Both the position numbers and the translations under genes were made by a program. Shown here in pieces: positions 6,313 to 14,941 of a stretch of DNA of 26,237 nucleotides. Position 1 is the first letter of the stretch; every line of letters starts with the position of its first letter. Location of the stretch: contig USAN01000019.1 in the NCBI GenBank assembly GCA_900552645.1, positions 1 through 26,237 of the forward strand. The letters are read 5' to 3'. The notes under the pieces were generated by a model, which made no database searches, was not told the DNA's origin, and worked only from the letters and a program-made list of their open reading frames with translations. Origin of the DNA: an uncultured Bacteroides sp. (lineage in GTDB: Bacteria > Bacteroidota > Bacteroidia > Bacteroidales > Bacteroidaceae).

Positions 6313-8181
6313 TTACTTAATTCCTAACTTTTGATTGTATTCTTTCAAAGTATCTAAAACATTGCAACGCACATTAATAAAGTTCTCTATGCCTGCAGCT
6401 TTAAGTTCATCTGTACATGCAGGTGCTCCTGCAACAATGAATATAGCACGATTTTCAAGAGCCTTGAATGCAGGAACAGCATATTCAACATACTCATCAT
6501 CGCTAGAACATAGAACTACTATATCGGCACCAACTTTCATGGCTTCTTCAACTCCTTCTTCTACAGATGAGAATCCAAGGTTATCAATTACTTCATAACC
6601 GGCACAAGCAAGGAAGTTACATGAGAACTGTGCACGTGCCTGGCGCATTGCAAGATTACCTATGGTAAGCATGAAAGCTTTAGGACGTTTGCCAGAATGT
6701 TCTGTCTGTAAACGAAGAGCTTCAAATTCACTTGCTGCGCGATCTGAATCCAAAGTCTTTATAGGACGTTCGCAAGAATCTTTTTTACCGCTTCCACAAC
6801 AGCATGCTGCTACTAACGGTTCTTTTTCGCCGGCTTTTTCATTGAAGTTAGGATATTGATTTGTACCAAGTAATACTTCTTTGCGTTTTGATACAGCTTC
6901 GTGGCGCGCTTTGTTACTTGCGTTAATAGTATCTTGTACATTACCGGCTTTTATTGCCGATAAGAAACCTCCATCATCAATTGTCTTAAGGAATAGGCTC
7001 CATGCCTCTTTTGAAATAGAAATTGTAAGATTTTCTATATAATAAGAACCTGCAGCAGGATCGACTACCTTATTGAAATGACACTCCTCTTTAAGAAGTA
7101 ATTGCTGATTACGAGCAATACGTTCTGAAAAATCGTCAGAATTTTTATAAGGTTTATCAAAAGGCGATACAGTTATAGAATCAACTCCTGCCAAAGCGGC
7201 ACTCATAGTTTCGGTCTGTGTACGCAGAAGATTTACATATGCATCAAAAAGAGTTAAGTTGAATGTTGAAGTTTCGGCATGAGCATACATCTTGCAACTC
7301 TCTTCCGAAATAGGCTTGTACTCTTTTACGATATCTGCCCAAAGCATTCTTGCAGCGCGGAATTTTGCAATTTCAAGGAAGTAATTTGAGCTGATTCCGA
7401 AATTGAACTTTATCTTTTCGGCAACTTTATCTATACTTAAACCTGCTTCTACAAGCTTTTCTAGATATTCATTTCCCCATGCAAGTGCATATCCCAGTTC
7501 CTGATATATATATGCTCCGGCATTGTTTAGCTCGACAGCATTTACACAGATGCAGCGGAATTTCTTAAATGGAGCAAGTGCTTCTACAAGTTCTTTAGCA
7601 ATAGGAACAAAGTTACTAAGGTCTTTTCCCTTTACCATCATTCTGCCAATAGGATCATAATTTATAGATCCCTGAATCTTGTCCTTATCATATCCTTTTT
7701 CGGTAAAGTATGCAACTAGCAGTTTAGCCAATTCTACCGAATGAGCTTGACAGGTAGAGAAGTTTAGTTCTACCTTTTCTGCATCAATATCATTAAGTAA
7801 AGTTGATATGTAATCGGCCGATAAATCTTTGGCCTTTATTGAAAATCCTACAGAGTCGACGCCTTTCTTAAGAATATCCAGAGCTTTTGTGTTTGCTTCA
7901 GAAGGTGTCTCAACCTTGATATCTTGTCTTATAAACCAGGTGTTGTCATTTTTCTTATTCCCTCTTAAGTAAGGATATTCACCAGGAAGCGCTTCTACTG
8001 TTTTTAAACCTTCCAAATCTTCCTGTCTGTAGAAAGGTTTAACTTTAAATCCTTCGTTTGTCTTCCAAACAAGTTTCTTTTCAAAGTCAGCACCCTTTAA
8101 ATCGGCTGTAATCTGGCTCATCCAAGTTTCTGACGAAACTTTAGGAAATTCTGAAAAGAGCTTCTCTTTACTATCTGCCAT
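6313..8181 (-). CDS. mutA: Methylmalonyl-CoA mutase, small subunit
   Basis: 622 residues, homologous along its length to MutB but without the catalytic and cobalamin-binding residues. The C-terminal fold (about 498-620, FMLTIGNLAMRQARAQF) lacks the DxHxxG motif, as expected for the structural subunit of the heterodimer. The barrel region shows FRAARMLWADIVKEY (about 274-288), SERIARNQQLLLKEE (about 352-366) and VDPAAGSYYIE (373-383). The linker before the C-terminal domain contains a Cys cluster, C460-C461-C462 and C470, in a Lys/Gly-rich stretch. It is the first gene of the operon, translated just ahead of mutB, with a -7 box at 8243-8250 and a divergent antiporter gene upstream. Confidence 0.95.
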   Translation of the reverse strand: MADSKEKLFSEFPKVSSETWMSQITADLKGADFEKKLVWKTNEGFKVKPFYRQEDLEGLKTVEALPGEYPYLRGNKKNDNTWFIRQDIKVETPSEANTKALDILKKGVDSVGFSIKAKDLSADYISTLLNDIDAEKVELNFSTCQAHSVELAKLLVAYFTEKGYDKDKIQGSINYDPIGRMMVKGKDLSNFVPIAKELVEALAPFKKFRCICVNAVELNNAGAYIYQELGYALAWGNEYLEKLVEAGLSIDKVAEKIKFNFGISSNYFLEIAKFRAARMLWADIVKEYKPISEESCKMYAHAETSTFNLTLFDAYVNLLRTQTETMSAALAGVDSITVSPFDKPYKNSDDFSERIARNQQLLLKEECHFNKVVDPAAGSYYIENLTISISKEAWSLFLKTIDDGGFLSAIKAGNVQDTINASNKARHEAVSKRKEVLLGTNQYPNFNEKAGEKEPLVAACCCGSGKKDSCERPIKTLDSDRAASEFEALRLQTEHSGKRPKAFMLTIGNLAMRQARAQFSCNFLACAGYEVIDNLGFSSVEEGVEEAMKVGADIVVLCSSDDEYVEYAVPAFKALENRAIFIVAGAPACTDELKAAGIENFINVRCNVLDTLKEYNQKLGIK

Positions 8182-8242
8182 AGTCTATTTGGTATTAAAT
8201 TAAGAACTAAAATTATGTACTTTTAATATTTCTATATGGTGG

Positions 8243-8250
8243 CAAATATA
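8243..8250 (-). promoter_or_regulatory. Candidate -7 box of the mutA-mutB operon
   Basis: TATATTTG on the minus strand matches TAnnTTTG, giving a leader of about 55-60 nt. No clear TTTG -33 element is seen at the usual spacing. Confidence 0.45.
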
Positions 8251-8405
8251 CTAATTCATTTTAAAACGGATTCGTTTTTAAGTAATTTTCATAAGATAAA
8301 GAGAATGTAATGTAACAATTTGTTAAATATGTGCTTATTGGTAAGTTGGTTTGTAATGTATAGATAGCAAAATGAATATTTATAATAATAAGTTGCTAAA
8401 AAATG

Positions 8406-8436
8406 TTGGTTAACGAAAGCTTTATTATTAATTTTG
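8406..8436 (+). promoter_or_regulatory. Promoter of the AspT-family antiporter
   Basis: TTG (8406-8408), then 20 bp, then TAATTTTG (8429-8436) fits the Bacteroidetes promoter consensus. The predicted start near 8442 leaves a leader of about 24 nt to the ATG at 8466. It also rules out the upstream in-frame ATG at 8403 as the translation start. Confidence 0.6.
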
Positions 8437-8465
8437 CGGAAAATTTAAAAAGTAATAAAATATTT

Positions 8466-10136
8466 ATGGATTGGTTGCAGAATCTTCTATTTGACGGAAG
8501 CTCGATAGCACATATAGTGTTACTGTACTCTTTCGTCATAGCAACAGGTGTGTTGCTGGGAAAAATTAAAATTTTCGGAGTTTCATTGGGGGTAACATTT
8601 GTTTTGTTCGCAGGTATAATATGTGGCCATTTTGGCTTCACCGGCGAAACACCTATTCTTAACTTTATACAGGATTTTGGTCTTATACTGTTTGTATTCT
8701 GTATTGGTTTGCAAGTAGGTCCGTCATTCTTTTCATCTTTCAAGAAAGGTGGACTGTCAATGAATCTTGTTGCTCTAGGAATAGTTACACTTAACATTGT
8801 GGTTGCTCTTGGCCTTTTTTATGTATTAGGAGGAAAGGTATCATTACCAATGATGGTAGGAGTGCTTTGCGGAGCTGTAACCAATACTCCTGGTTTGGGA
8901 GCTGCTAATGAGGCATTGAGTCAGTTGGGCTATGGAGGTCCGCAGATTGCAATGGGTTATGCATGTGCATATCCTCTTGGAGTTATAGGTATAATTGGAT
9001 CTATCATTGCAATAAAGTACATTTGTAGGGTAAATCTAAAGAAGGAGGAAGAAGAACTTGAAAGACAAGAATCTGCTAATCCTCATCTAAAACCTTTCAT
9101 GATGCATCTTGAAGTGCACAACGATGCTTTGGCAGGAAAGAAACTTATGCAAATTAAGGATATGATAAGCCGTGATTTTGTATGCTCAAGGATACTTCAA
9201 AATGGACATGTAAGCATTCCTACACGAGATACAATCTTTAATGTGGGAGATCAGCTTTTTGTAGTATGTGCCGAAGATGATGCCGATGCTATCATAGCTT
9301 TTATAGGACCAAAGATTGAGGTTGACTGGGAAAAGCAGGATACTCCTATGATATCTAGACGTATTCTTGTAACTCAGTCCAATATGAATGGAAAGCATCT
9401 TGGAGAACTTCATTTCAGCAGTATGTACGGGGTTAATGTTACGCGCGTAAATCGTTCGGGTATGGATCTTTTTGCTTCACGCAATCTTACTTTGCAAGTA
9501 GGTGACAGAGTGATGGTAGTAGGAGCTCAGGATGCAGTAGAACGAGTAGCGAATCTTATGGGGAATTCATTGAAAAGACTTGATCATCCTAATATAGTAA
9601 CTATTTTTGTTGGCATATTCCTTGGTATACTTTTTGGAAGTTTACCTATTGTGTTCCCGGGAATACCTACTCCGGTAAAGCTTGGTCTTGCAGGAGGTCC
9701 ACTTATAGTTGCAATTCTTATAGGACGTTTTGGATATAAATTCCGCCTTGTTACTTATACCACAATGAGTGCCAATTTAATGCTTCGTGAAATAGGAATA
9801 GCTCTTTTCTTAGCAAGTGTTGGGATAAAGGCTGGAGGAAATTTTGTAGAAACTGTAGTAGAAGGTGATGGCCTAATATATGTAGGGTGTGGCTTTCTAA
9901 TAACAATAATACCTTTGCTTGTAATGGGATGTATAGCTCGTTGGGTATACAAGATTAATTATTTTATGCTTATGGGACTTATTGCCGGTAGTAATACTGA
10001 TCCTCCTGCACTTGCATATGCAAATCAGAGTGCTGGAAACAATGCTCCTGCAGTAGGATACTCAACAGTTTATCCGCTTTCAATGTTTTTACGTATATTA
10101 ACGGCTCAATTGTTAATATTATTCCTCGCAAGCTAA
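8466..10136 (+). CDS. AspT/YidE/YbjL-family antiporter with two RCK_C domains
   Basis: 556 residues from the ATG at 8466. It is an inner-membrane protein of the aspartate:alanine exchanger family: an N-terminal membrane block (about 12-187), two cytoplasmic TrkA-C/RCK_C domains (about 205-285 and 290-368), and a second membrane block (about 375-555). The duplicated family motif is visible as GAVTNTPGL (136-144) and GSNTDPPAL (508-516), each followed by a re-entrant small-residue segment and a YP pair. The RCK_C domains usually sense a ligand. Substrate is unknown; characterised relatives exchange aspartate/alanine, but most members are uncharacterised. It is divergent from mutA. The downstream ABC-F gene is separated by the hairpin at 10166-10221 and has no visible promoter of its own. 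Confidence 0.9.
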   Translation: MDWLQNLLFDGSSIAHIVLLYSFVIATGVLLGKIKIFGVSLGVTFVLFAGIICGHFGFTGETPILNFIQDFGLILFVFCIGLQVGPSFFSSFKKGGLSMNLVALGIVTLNIVVALGLFYVLGGKVSLPMMVGVLCGAVTNTPGLGAANEALSQLGYGGPQIAMGYACAYPLGVIGIIGSIIAIKYICRVNLKKEEEELERQESANPHLKPFMMHLEVHNDALAGKKLMQIKDMISRDFVCSRILQNGHVSIPTRDTIFNVGDQLFVVCAEDDADAIIAFIGPKIEVDWEKQDTPMISRRILVTQSNMNGKHLGELHFSSMYGVNVTRVNRSGMDLFASRNLTLQVGDRVMVVGAQDAVERVANLMGNSLKRLDHPNIVTIFVGIFLGILFGSLPIVFPGIPTPVKLGLAGGPLIVAILIGRFGYKFRLVTYTTMSANLMLREIGIALFLASVGIKAGGNFVETVVEGDGLIYVGCGFLITIIPLLVMGCIARWVYKINYFMLMGLIAGSNTDPPALAYANQSAGNNAPAVGYSTVYPLSMFLRILTAQLLILFLAS

Positions 10137-10165
10137 TTGGAAAATAAAAAAACAAAATAAATATG

Positions 10166-10221
10166 AAGCCCGCTGGTGTTCTGATTTATAAAAGACGATA
10201 AATCAGTATATTAGCGGGCTT
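10166..10221 (+). terminator. Long imperfect hairpin between the antiporter and ABC-F genes (terminator or leader attenuator)
   Basis: Outer arms AAGCCCGCT/AGCGGGCTT and inner arms CTGATTTAT/ATAAATCAG enclose an 8-nt loop. In the plus-strand RNA the six bases between the arms also pair (three G-U, two A-U, one U-U mismatch), so 23 of 24 positions pair. There is no clean U-tract after it. It ends 34 nt before the ABC-F ATG. Confidence 0.65.
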
Positions 10222-10255
10222 AATATGTATTCTTAAAAAATAAAACAATATATTT

Positions 10256-11896
10256 ATGATTTCTGTAGATGGATTGACCGTCGAATTTGGCGGCACAACA
10301 TTATTTAGTGATATTTCCTTCCAAATTAATGAAAAAGACCGTATAGCTCTTATGGGTAAGAATGGAGCTGGTAAGTCTACTCTTCTTAAAATATTAGCAG
10401 GGGTTCGTCCTCCTAGCCGTGGACGTGTATCTGCACCTAAAGATTGTGTAGTAGCATATCTTCCTCAGCATTTGATGACTGAAGATGGCCGTACTGTATT
10501 CGAGGAGGCATCACAGGCTTTTGCTCATCTTCATGAAATGGAACAAGAGATAAATGAGCTCAACAAGCAACTAGAGACTCGTACTGATTATGAAAGTGAT
10601 TCGTATATGGCTCTTATAGAAAAAGTATCGACAATGAGCGAGAAGTTCTACGCTATAGATCTTACTCATTTTGAAGAGGATGTCGAGAAAGCTCTTCTAG
10701 GTATGGGTTTCTTGCGTGAAGATTTTAATAAGCCTACAAGTGAATTTAGTGGTGGATGGAGAATGCGAATAGAACTAGTAAAGCTTCTTCTTCAAAATCC
10801 TGATGTATTGCTACTTGATGAGCCTACAAATCATCTAGATATAGAGTCTATACAGTGGCTTGAAGATTTCCTGATTAATAACGGAAAGGCTGTAATAGTT
10901 ATAAGCCATGACCGTAAGTTCGTAGATAATATAACTACTCGTACAATAGAAGTTACAATGGGAAGAATTTATGATTATAAAGTAAACTATTCTCAGTATT
11001 TGGTATTACGCCAAGAACGTCGCGAACAGCAGCAAAAACAGTACGAAGAACAGCAGAAAATGATTCAGGAAACTACTGATTTTATTGAGCGATTCAAAGG
11101 TACTTACAGTAAGACACTACAGGTGCAAAGTCGTGTAAAGATGCTCGAGAAATTAGTACTGGTTGAAGTTGATGAACAGGATACTTCAGCACTCCGTCTT
11201 AAGTTTCCTCCATCGCCACGAAGTGGAAATTATCCTGTTATAATGGATCGTGTAGGGAAAAGTTATGGTGAGCATATTATATTTCAGAATGCATCTCTTA
11301 CTATAGAACGTGGCGATAAGGTTGCTTTTGTAGGTAAGAATGGTGAGGGGAAATCTACTCTTGTAAAATGTATAATGAACGAACTTGAGCATGATGGAAC
11401 GCTAACTTTGGGTCATAACGTACAGATAGGTTATTTTGCCCAGAACCAAGCTTCTTTGCTTGATGAGAATCTTACTGTATTCCAAACTATAGATGATGTA
11501 GCTAAAGGTGATATACGTAATAAAATACGTGATTTATTAGGTGCATTTATGTTTGGTGGACCAGAAGAGTCAATGAAGAAGGTGAAAGTTCTTAGTGGTG
11601 GCGAACGTACTCGTCTTGCCATGATTAAGCTTCTTCTAGAACCTGTAAATCTTCTTATTCTTGATGAGCCTACCAATCATCTTGATATGAAGACTAAAGA
11701 TATACTAAAACAGGCTTTGATTGATTTCGACGGAACTTTGATACTAGTATCACACGACCGTGATTTCCTTGATGGACTTGTAACCAAAGTTTACGAATTT
11801 GGTAACAAAAAGGTAAAGGAACATCTTTGTGGAATATACGAATTCCTGGAAACAAAGAAGATGGAAAGTCTTCAGGAATTAGAAAAGAAAAAATAA
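10256..11896 (+). CDS. ABC-F family ATPase (ribosome-associated, EttA/Uup/YbiT-like)
   Basis: 546 residues with two ATP-binding cassettes and no membrane segment, the ABC-F plan. Walker A motifs are GKNGAGKST (34-42) and GKNGEGKST (360-368); signatures are FSGGW (164-168) and LSGGE (446-450); Walker B is LLLDEPTNHLD (185-195) and LILDEPTNHLD (467-477). A Gln/Glu-rich linker helix pair lies about 245-305 (the interdomain P-site tRNA-interaction motif). The C-terminus is short and Lys-rich. Proteins of this class act on the 70S ribosome as translation factors; some give antibiotic protection. The sequence does not separate housekeeping from protection subtypes. No promoter-like TTTG occurs between the antiporter stop and this ATG, so cotranscription is likely. 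A strong terminator follows. Confidence 0.93.
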   Translation: MISVDGLTVEFGGTTLFSDISFQINEKDRIALMGKNGAGKSTLLKILAGVRPPSRGRVSAPKDCVVAYLPQHLMTEDGRTVFEEASQAFAHLHEMEQEINELNKQLETRTDYESDSYMALIEKVSTMSEKFYAIDLTHFEEDVEKALLGMGFLREDFNKPTSEFSGGWRMRIELVKLLLQNPDVLLLDEPTNHLDIESIQWLEDFLINNGKAVIVISHDRKFVDNITTRTIEVTMGRIYDYKVNYSQYLVLRQERREQQQKQYEEQQKMIQETTDFIERFKGTYSKTLQVQSRVKMLEKLVLVEVDEQDTSALRLKFPPSPRSGNYPVIMDRVGKSYGEHIIFQNASLTIERGDKVAFVGKNGEGKSTLVKCIMNELEHDGTLTLGHNVQIGYFAQNQASLLDENLTVFQTIDDVAKGDIRNKIRDLLGAFMFGGPEESMKKVKVLSGGERTRLAMIKLLLEPVNLLILDEPTNHLDMKTKDILKQALIDFDGTLILVSHDRDFLDGLVTKVYEFGNKKVKEHLCGIYEFLETKKMESLQELEKKK

Positions 11897-11900
11897 TATT

Positions 11901-11948
11901 AAGGATGCATCCTCGCCGCATATGTTTGCAGCGAGGATGTATCCTTTT
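11901..11948 (+). terminator. Rho-independent terminator after the ABC-F gene
   Basis: AAGGATGCATCCTCGC (11901-11916) pairs with GCGAGGATGTATCCTT (11931-11946) as a 16-bp stem with one G-U pair, around a 14-nt loop, followed by a short T run. It begins 4 bp after the stop codon. Confidence 0.85.
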
Positions 11949-11979
11949 ATCAATAACTAAACGATACTTATTTAAGGTG

Positions 11980-12005
11980 TTGAGATTAAATCTTGCATAG
12001 TTTTG
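11980..12005 (+). promoter_or_regulatory. Candidate promoter of the YeeE-family gene
   Basis: TAGTTTTG at 11998-12005 matches TAnnTTTG; a TTG at 11980-11982 lies only 15 bp upstream, shorter than usual. The predicted leader is about 60 nt. The box also argues against the in-frame TTG at 11993 as start, because it would overlap the promoter. Confidence 0.4.
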
Positions 12006-12073
12006 CAGCCTACACAAAACTATTTATTTATATAGTTGTTTTGAATTTAAATATTTATAATTTAATTCTATTT

Positions 12074-13108
12074 ATGCAACAAGTATATATAATAGTTGCT
12101 GGATTGATTTTCGGACTACTTATAAGTTATGCCGGATTAAACAAGTTCAATACTATAGCAGGACTTTCAGTATTGAAGAATATGACTGTAGCAAAGACTA
12201 TAATGCTTGTTCTAGGTATAGGTACTATTCTATTGACAATAGAGATAATGTGTGGATTTGCTACTTTTCATATTAAACCATTTTTTGTAATAGGTACAAT
12301 ATTAGGTGGAATTATATTTGGGTGTGGTATGTCTGTGCTTGGATATTGTCCTGGAACGCTTCCTGTATCGGTAGGACAGGGCTCTTTAGATGCTGTTGTG
12401 GGTATAATAGGTGGATTGGTTGGTGGATTATTCTTTTCTATATTTTATCCGTATATTATTCCATTACTTGGTAAAAATCTTGGTAATATTTCTCTTTTCT
12501 CTATTTTAGGAAATCATTTTTCATTTATATATTTCTTTATAGTATTGTTGCTTTCTAGTGCCATGATAGTTGGAGCATTTATATTACACCGTATAGATGT
12601 TAGGAACGGTATTACAAGTAATAAATGGATAATAACTGGCATCGGACTTGCTCTGCTTAATCTGATTTTATTTGATACTCATTGGTTTGATACACCCATG
12701 GGAGCTTCAAGTTGCTATCCTTACATAGCCAATCATCTTGTTGGTGTAAGTAATAGTGTGTATAGTACAAAAATATCCTTTAGTGGAAATTGGGAAATGT
12801 ATTTCCTTTTGGGAGCAATGATAGCTGGATATATTCAAGCAGCACTTTCAAAGAGTTTCAAGATAATATATGTACACTCATTATGGATTGAGTATCGTGG
12901 CAATAATATTACCAAAAGATTTGTATGGGCTTTTATAGGAGGATTCTTGCTTATCTTTGGTGCAAGAATGGCAGGAGGTTGTACCAGTGGACACATAATA
13001 AGTGGTGGAATGCAGGTTGCTGTAAGCTCATATGTCTTTGCAATTTTTACTTTTATAGGATTTCTTTGTACAGGATATGTATTTTACAAACTTCATTTAA
13101 AAGGATAA
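12074..13108 (+). CDS. YeeE/YedE-family sulfur-compound (thiosulfate-type) transporter
   Basis: 344 residues from the ATG at 12074, a polytopic inner-membrane protein with internal pseudo-symmetry. Two sulfur-transport motifs with conserved cysteines are visible: GCGMSVLGYCPGT (C84, C92) in the first half and GARMAGGCTSGHIISGG (C303) in the second, plus C214 in GASSCYPY. In the characterised thiosulfate transporter TsuA (a YeeE protein), Cys residues in such motifs lead the substrate through the channel, so uptake of thiosulfate or a related anion is likely here. No TusA-like partner gene is adjacent. It is monocistronic, between the ABC-F terminator and a bidirectional terminator. The exact substrate is inference. 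Confidence 0.88.
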   Translation: MQQVYIIVAGLIFGLLISYAGLNKFNTIAGLSVLKNMTVAKTIMLVLGIGTILLTIEIMCGFATFHIKPFFVIGTILGGIIFGCGMSVLGYCPGTLPVSVGQGSLDAVVGIIGGLVGGLFFSIFYPYIIPLLGKNLGNISLFSILGNHFSFIYFFIVLLLSSAMIVGAFILHRIDVRNGITSNKWIITGIGLALLNLILFDTHWFDTPMGASSCYPYIANHLVGVSNSVYSTKISFSGNWEMYFLLGAMIAGYIQAALSKSFKIIYVHSLWIEYRGNNITKRFVWAFIGGFLLIFGARMAGGCTSGHIISGGMQVAVSSYVFAIFTFIGFLCTGYVFYKLHLKG

Positions 13109-13178
13109 AACAGAATGATTATTCTAAAACATAAGTATATATAAGCTTATAAGTTTCTATGGATTTATTTTTTTATTG

Positions 13179-13231
13179 AACTAATATGCGCCCCAAAAGC
13201 TATTGTCTAACTTCTGGGGCGCATATTAGTT
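13179..13231. terminator. Bidirectional terminator between convergent yeeE-family gene and rfbB
   Basis: AACTAATATGCGCCCCA (13179-13195) and its exact reverse complement (13215-13231) form a 17-bp perfect stem with a 19-nt loop. It lies in the gap between convergent stop codons, so it can serve both transcripts. T-rich DNA (13166-13176) lies on the rfbB exit side. Confidence 0.85.
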
Positions 13232-13245
13232 GTTGATATTATTAA

Positions 13246-14385
13246 TTATCGGTTTTTGTACATGTTGTCGTAATACTTCTGATAATCGCCGCTGGTCACA
13301 TCTTCTACCCAACTTTGATTTTCAAGATACCATTTTATAGTCTTTACTATTCCGTCTTCGAACTTTGTTTCTGGATACCATCCAAGTTCATTGGTGATCT
13401 TTGTAGGATCTATAGCATAACGTTGGTCGTGGCCAAGACGATCTTTAACAAAAGTAATAAGGTCTTCATTTATCCAGTCTATGTTTATTTCACCATTTTC
13501 CTTCAATTCTTTCTTCTTTAGAACTTCACGATATTCAGGATTCTCTGTCATCATTTTATGAATAGTAGAGATAGTAAGCTTTACTATTTCTATATTCTGC
13601 TTTTCATTGTGACCTCCTACGTTGTAAACCTCTCCTTCTTGTCCATTATTTACTACAAGATCTATAGCTTTACAATGATCTTCTACATACAACCAGTCGC
13701 GTACATTCTTTCCATCCCCATATACAGGTAATCTTTTTCCTTCAAGAATATTTTTTATTATAAGAGGAATCAGTTTTTCGGGAAAATGATAAGGGCCGTA
13801 GTTGTTTGAACATCTTGTTATAGTTATAGGCATCTTGAAAGTATCCTTGTATGCCATTACAATCATATCGGCAGAAGTCTTTGATGCACTGTAAGGACTA
13901 TGCGGACATAATGGTGTGTCTTCGGTAAAGAATCCATCTTCTCCAAGACTTCCATATACCTCGTCGGTAGAGACCTGATGATAACGTACATTCTTTCTCC
14001 ATGTTGGATATCCTTCCGAGTCTTTGCCTGTTACCCATGCACGACGTGCTGCATCAAGCAAATTCTGTGTTCCCAATATATTTGTCTGCAAAAAAAGCTG
14101 AGGATTTTCTATGCTTCTGTCTACGTGGCTCTCGGCTGCGAAGTTTACAATGCAGTCGAACTTATATTCAGTAAAAAGACGATCTACCAAAGCATGGTCA
14201 CATATGTCACCCTTAATAAAAAAACAACGTTCATTATCAATATCAGATGCTATAGTGCCCAGATTACCGGCATAAGTAAGTAAGTCTAGTACAACTACCT
14301 TAATATCATCATGTTTTTTAAGAATATATTTTAAATAATTTGCTCCGATAAAACCGGCCGCTCCGGTAACAAGATAAGTCTTCAT
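13246..14385 (-). CDS. rfbB: dTDP-glucose 4,6-dehydratase
   Basis: 379 residues, an NAD-dependent extended short-chain dehydrogenase that converts dTDP-glucose to dTDP-4-keto-6-deoxyglucose for deoxysugar (for example rhamnose) supply to surface glycans. The Rossmann motif GAAGFIG is at 8-14; the catalytic triad region is STDEVYG (139-145, T140, D141, E142) and YSASK (Y165, K169). NFAAESHVDRS (81-91) and RCSNNYGPY (191-199) are family hallmarks. It is slightly longer than typical because of insertions near 117-134 and near 285-305. The rfbA, rfbC and rfbD partners are not in this window. It lies 58 bp downstream of the phosphodiesterase gene on the same strand and converges on the YeeE-family gene. 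Confidence 0.95.
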   Translation of the reverse strand: MKTYLVTGAAGFIGANYLKYILKKHDDIKVVVLDLLTYAGNLGTIASDIDNERCFFIKGDICDHALVDRLFTEYKFDCIVNFAAESHVDRSIENPQLFLQTNILGTQNLLDAARRAWVTGKDSEGYPTWRKNVRYHQVSTDEVYGSLGEDGFFTEDTPLCPHSPYSASKTSADMIVMAYKDTFKMPITITRCSNNYGPYHFPEKLIPLIIKNILEGKRLPVYGDGKNVRDWLYVEDHCKAIDLVVNNGQEGEVYNVGGHNEKQNIEIVKLTISTIHKMMTENPEYREVLKKKELKENGEINIDWINEDLITFVKDRLGHDQRYAIDPTKITNELGWYPETKFEDGIVKTIKWYLENQSWVEDVTSGDYQKYYDNMYKNR

Positions 14386-14438
14386 GTTATATATTTTTAT
14401 TTAAAGTGCTACAAAGGTCGTATTATTTCTCTAAAAAA

Positions 14439-14446
14439 CAAATTTA
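14439..14446 (-). promoter_or_regulatory. Weak candidate -7 box for rfbB
   Basis: TAAATTTG on the minus strand, overlapping the stop of the upstream phosphodiesterase gene. A second, less exact GACCTTTG lies nearer the rfbB start. Cotranscription with the upstream gene is equally possible. Confidence 0.3.
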
Positions 14447-14935
14447 TTCGGCAAGTTCTATTACCTCCAAATCTTTAAACTCTCCTTTGTCAACAACAAA
14501 TCTTACTAAAGTTCTTACTTTGTGAAAGCCATATATTCCTGCCGCTCCTGGATTGATGTGAAGCATGTTCAAAGTCTTGTCATATTTCACTTTAAGTATA
14601 TGCGAATGACCACTTATGAATAGTCTGGGAGGACGTACTAGCAGACTTCCTTTTATTGATGGATCGTAGTTTCCCGGATAGCCTCCTATATGTTTAATAA
14701 GTACTTCTGCACCATCTATAGCAAATCTGTTTATCTGTGGATATATTTTACGTATATCCTGTCCGTCTATGTTACCATAAACCGCTCTCAGAGGTCTGAA
14801 AGCAGCAAGTTTCTGAGCAACTTCTACCGATCCTATATCTCCGGCATGCCATATTTCGTCGCAATTCTCAAAATGTTTCAAATATCTTTCGTCCCAATAG
14901 CCATGGGTATCCGATAATAATCCAACTCTTGTCAT
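14444..14935 (-). CDS. YfcE/MJ0936-type metallophosphoesterase
   Basis: 163 residues, a small calcineurin-like phosphodiesterase. All metal-site motifs are present: LLSDTHG (D9, H11), HAGDIG (D33), GNID (N55), KHIGG (H82) and GHSH (H110, H112). Such enzymes bind two divalent metals and hydrolyse phosphodiesters in vitro; the natural substrate is generally unknown. No signal peptide is present, so it is cytoplasmic. The gene is divergent from ppk1 with only 47 bp between the ATGs and overlapping -7 boxes. Confidence 0.92.
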   Translation of the reverse strand: MTRVGLLSDTHGYWDERYLKHFENCDEIWHAGDIGSVEVAQKLAAFRPLRAVYGNIDGQDIRKIYPQINRFAIDGAEVLIKHIGGYPGNYDPSIKGSLLVRPPRLFISGHSHILKVKYDKTLNMLHINPGAAGIYGFHKVRTLVRFVVDKGEFKDLEVIELAE

Positions 14936-14941
14936 TCTTTC

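Noticed and set aside
8396..8797. 133-codon minus-strand frame over the antiporter start
   Set aside because: It is antisense to a well-supported membrane protein and reads as low-complexity basic sequence with no recognisable domain.
11993..12073. TTG-started 27-residue extension of the YeeE-family protein
   Set aside because: The extension contains the candidate -7 box at 11998-12005 and is hydrophobic without family resemblance; the ATG at 12074 is the better start.
12925..13134. 69-codon plus-strand frame overlapping the end of the YeeE-family gene
   Set aside because: Out-of-frame reading of a conserved transporter segment carrying the GGCTSGH motif.
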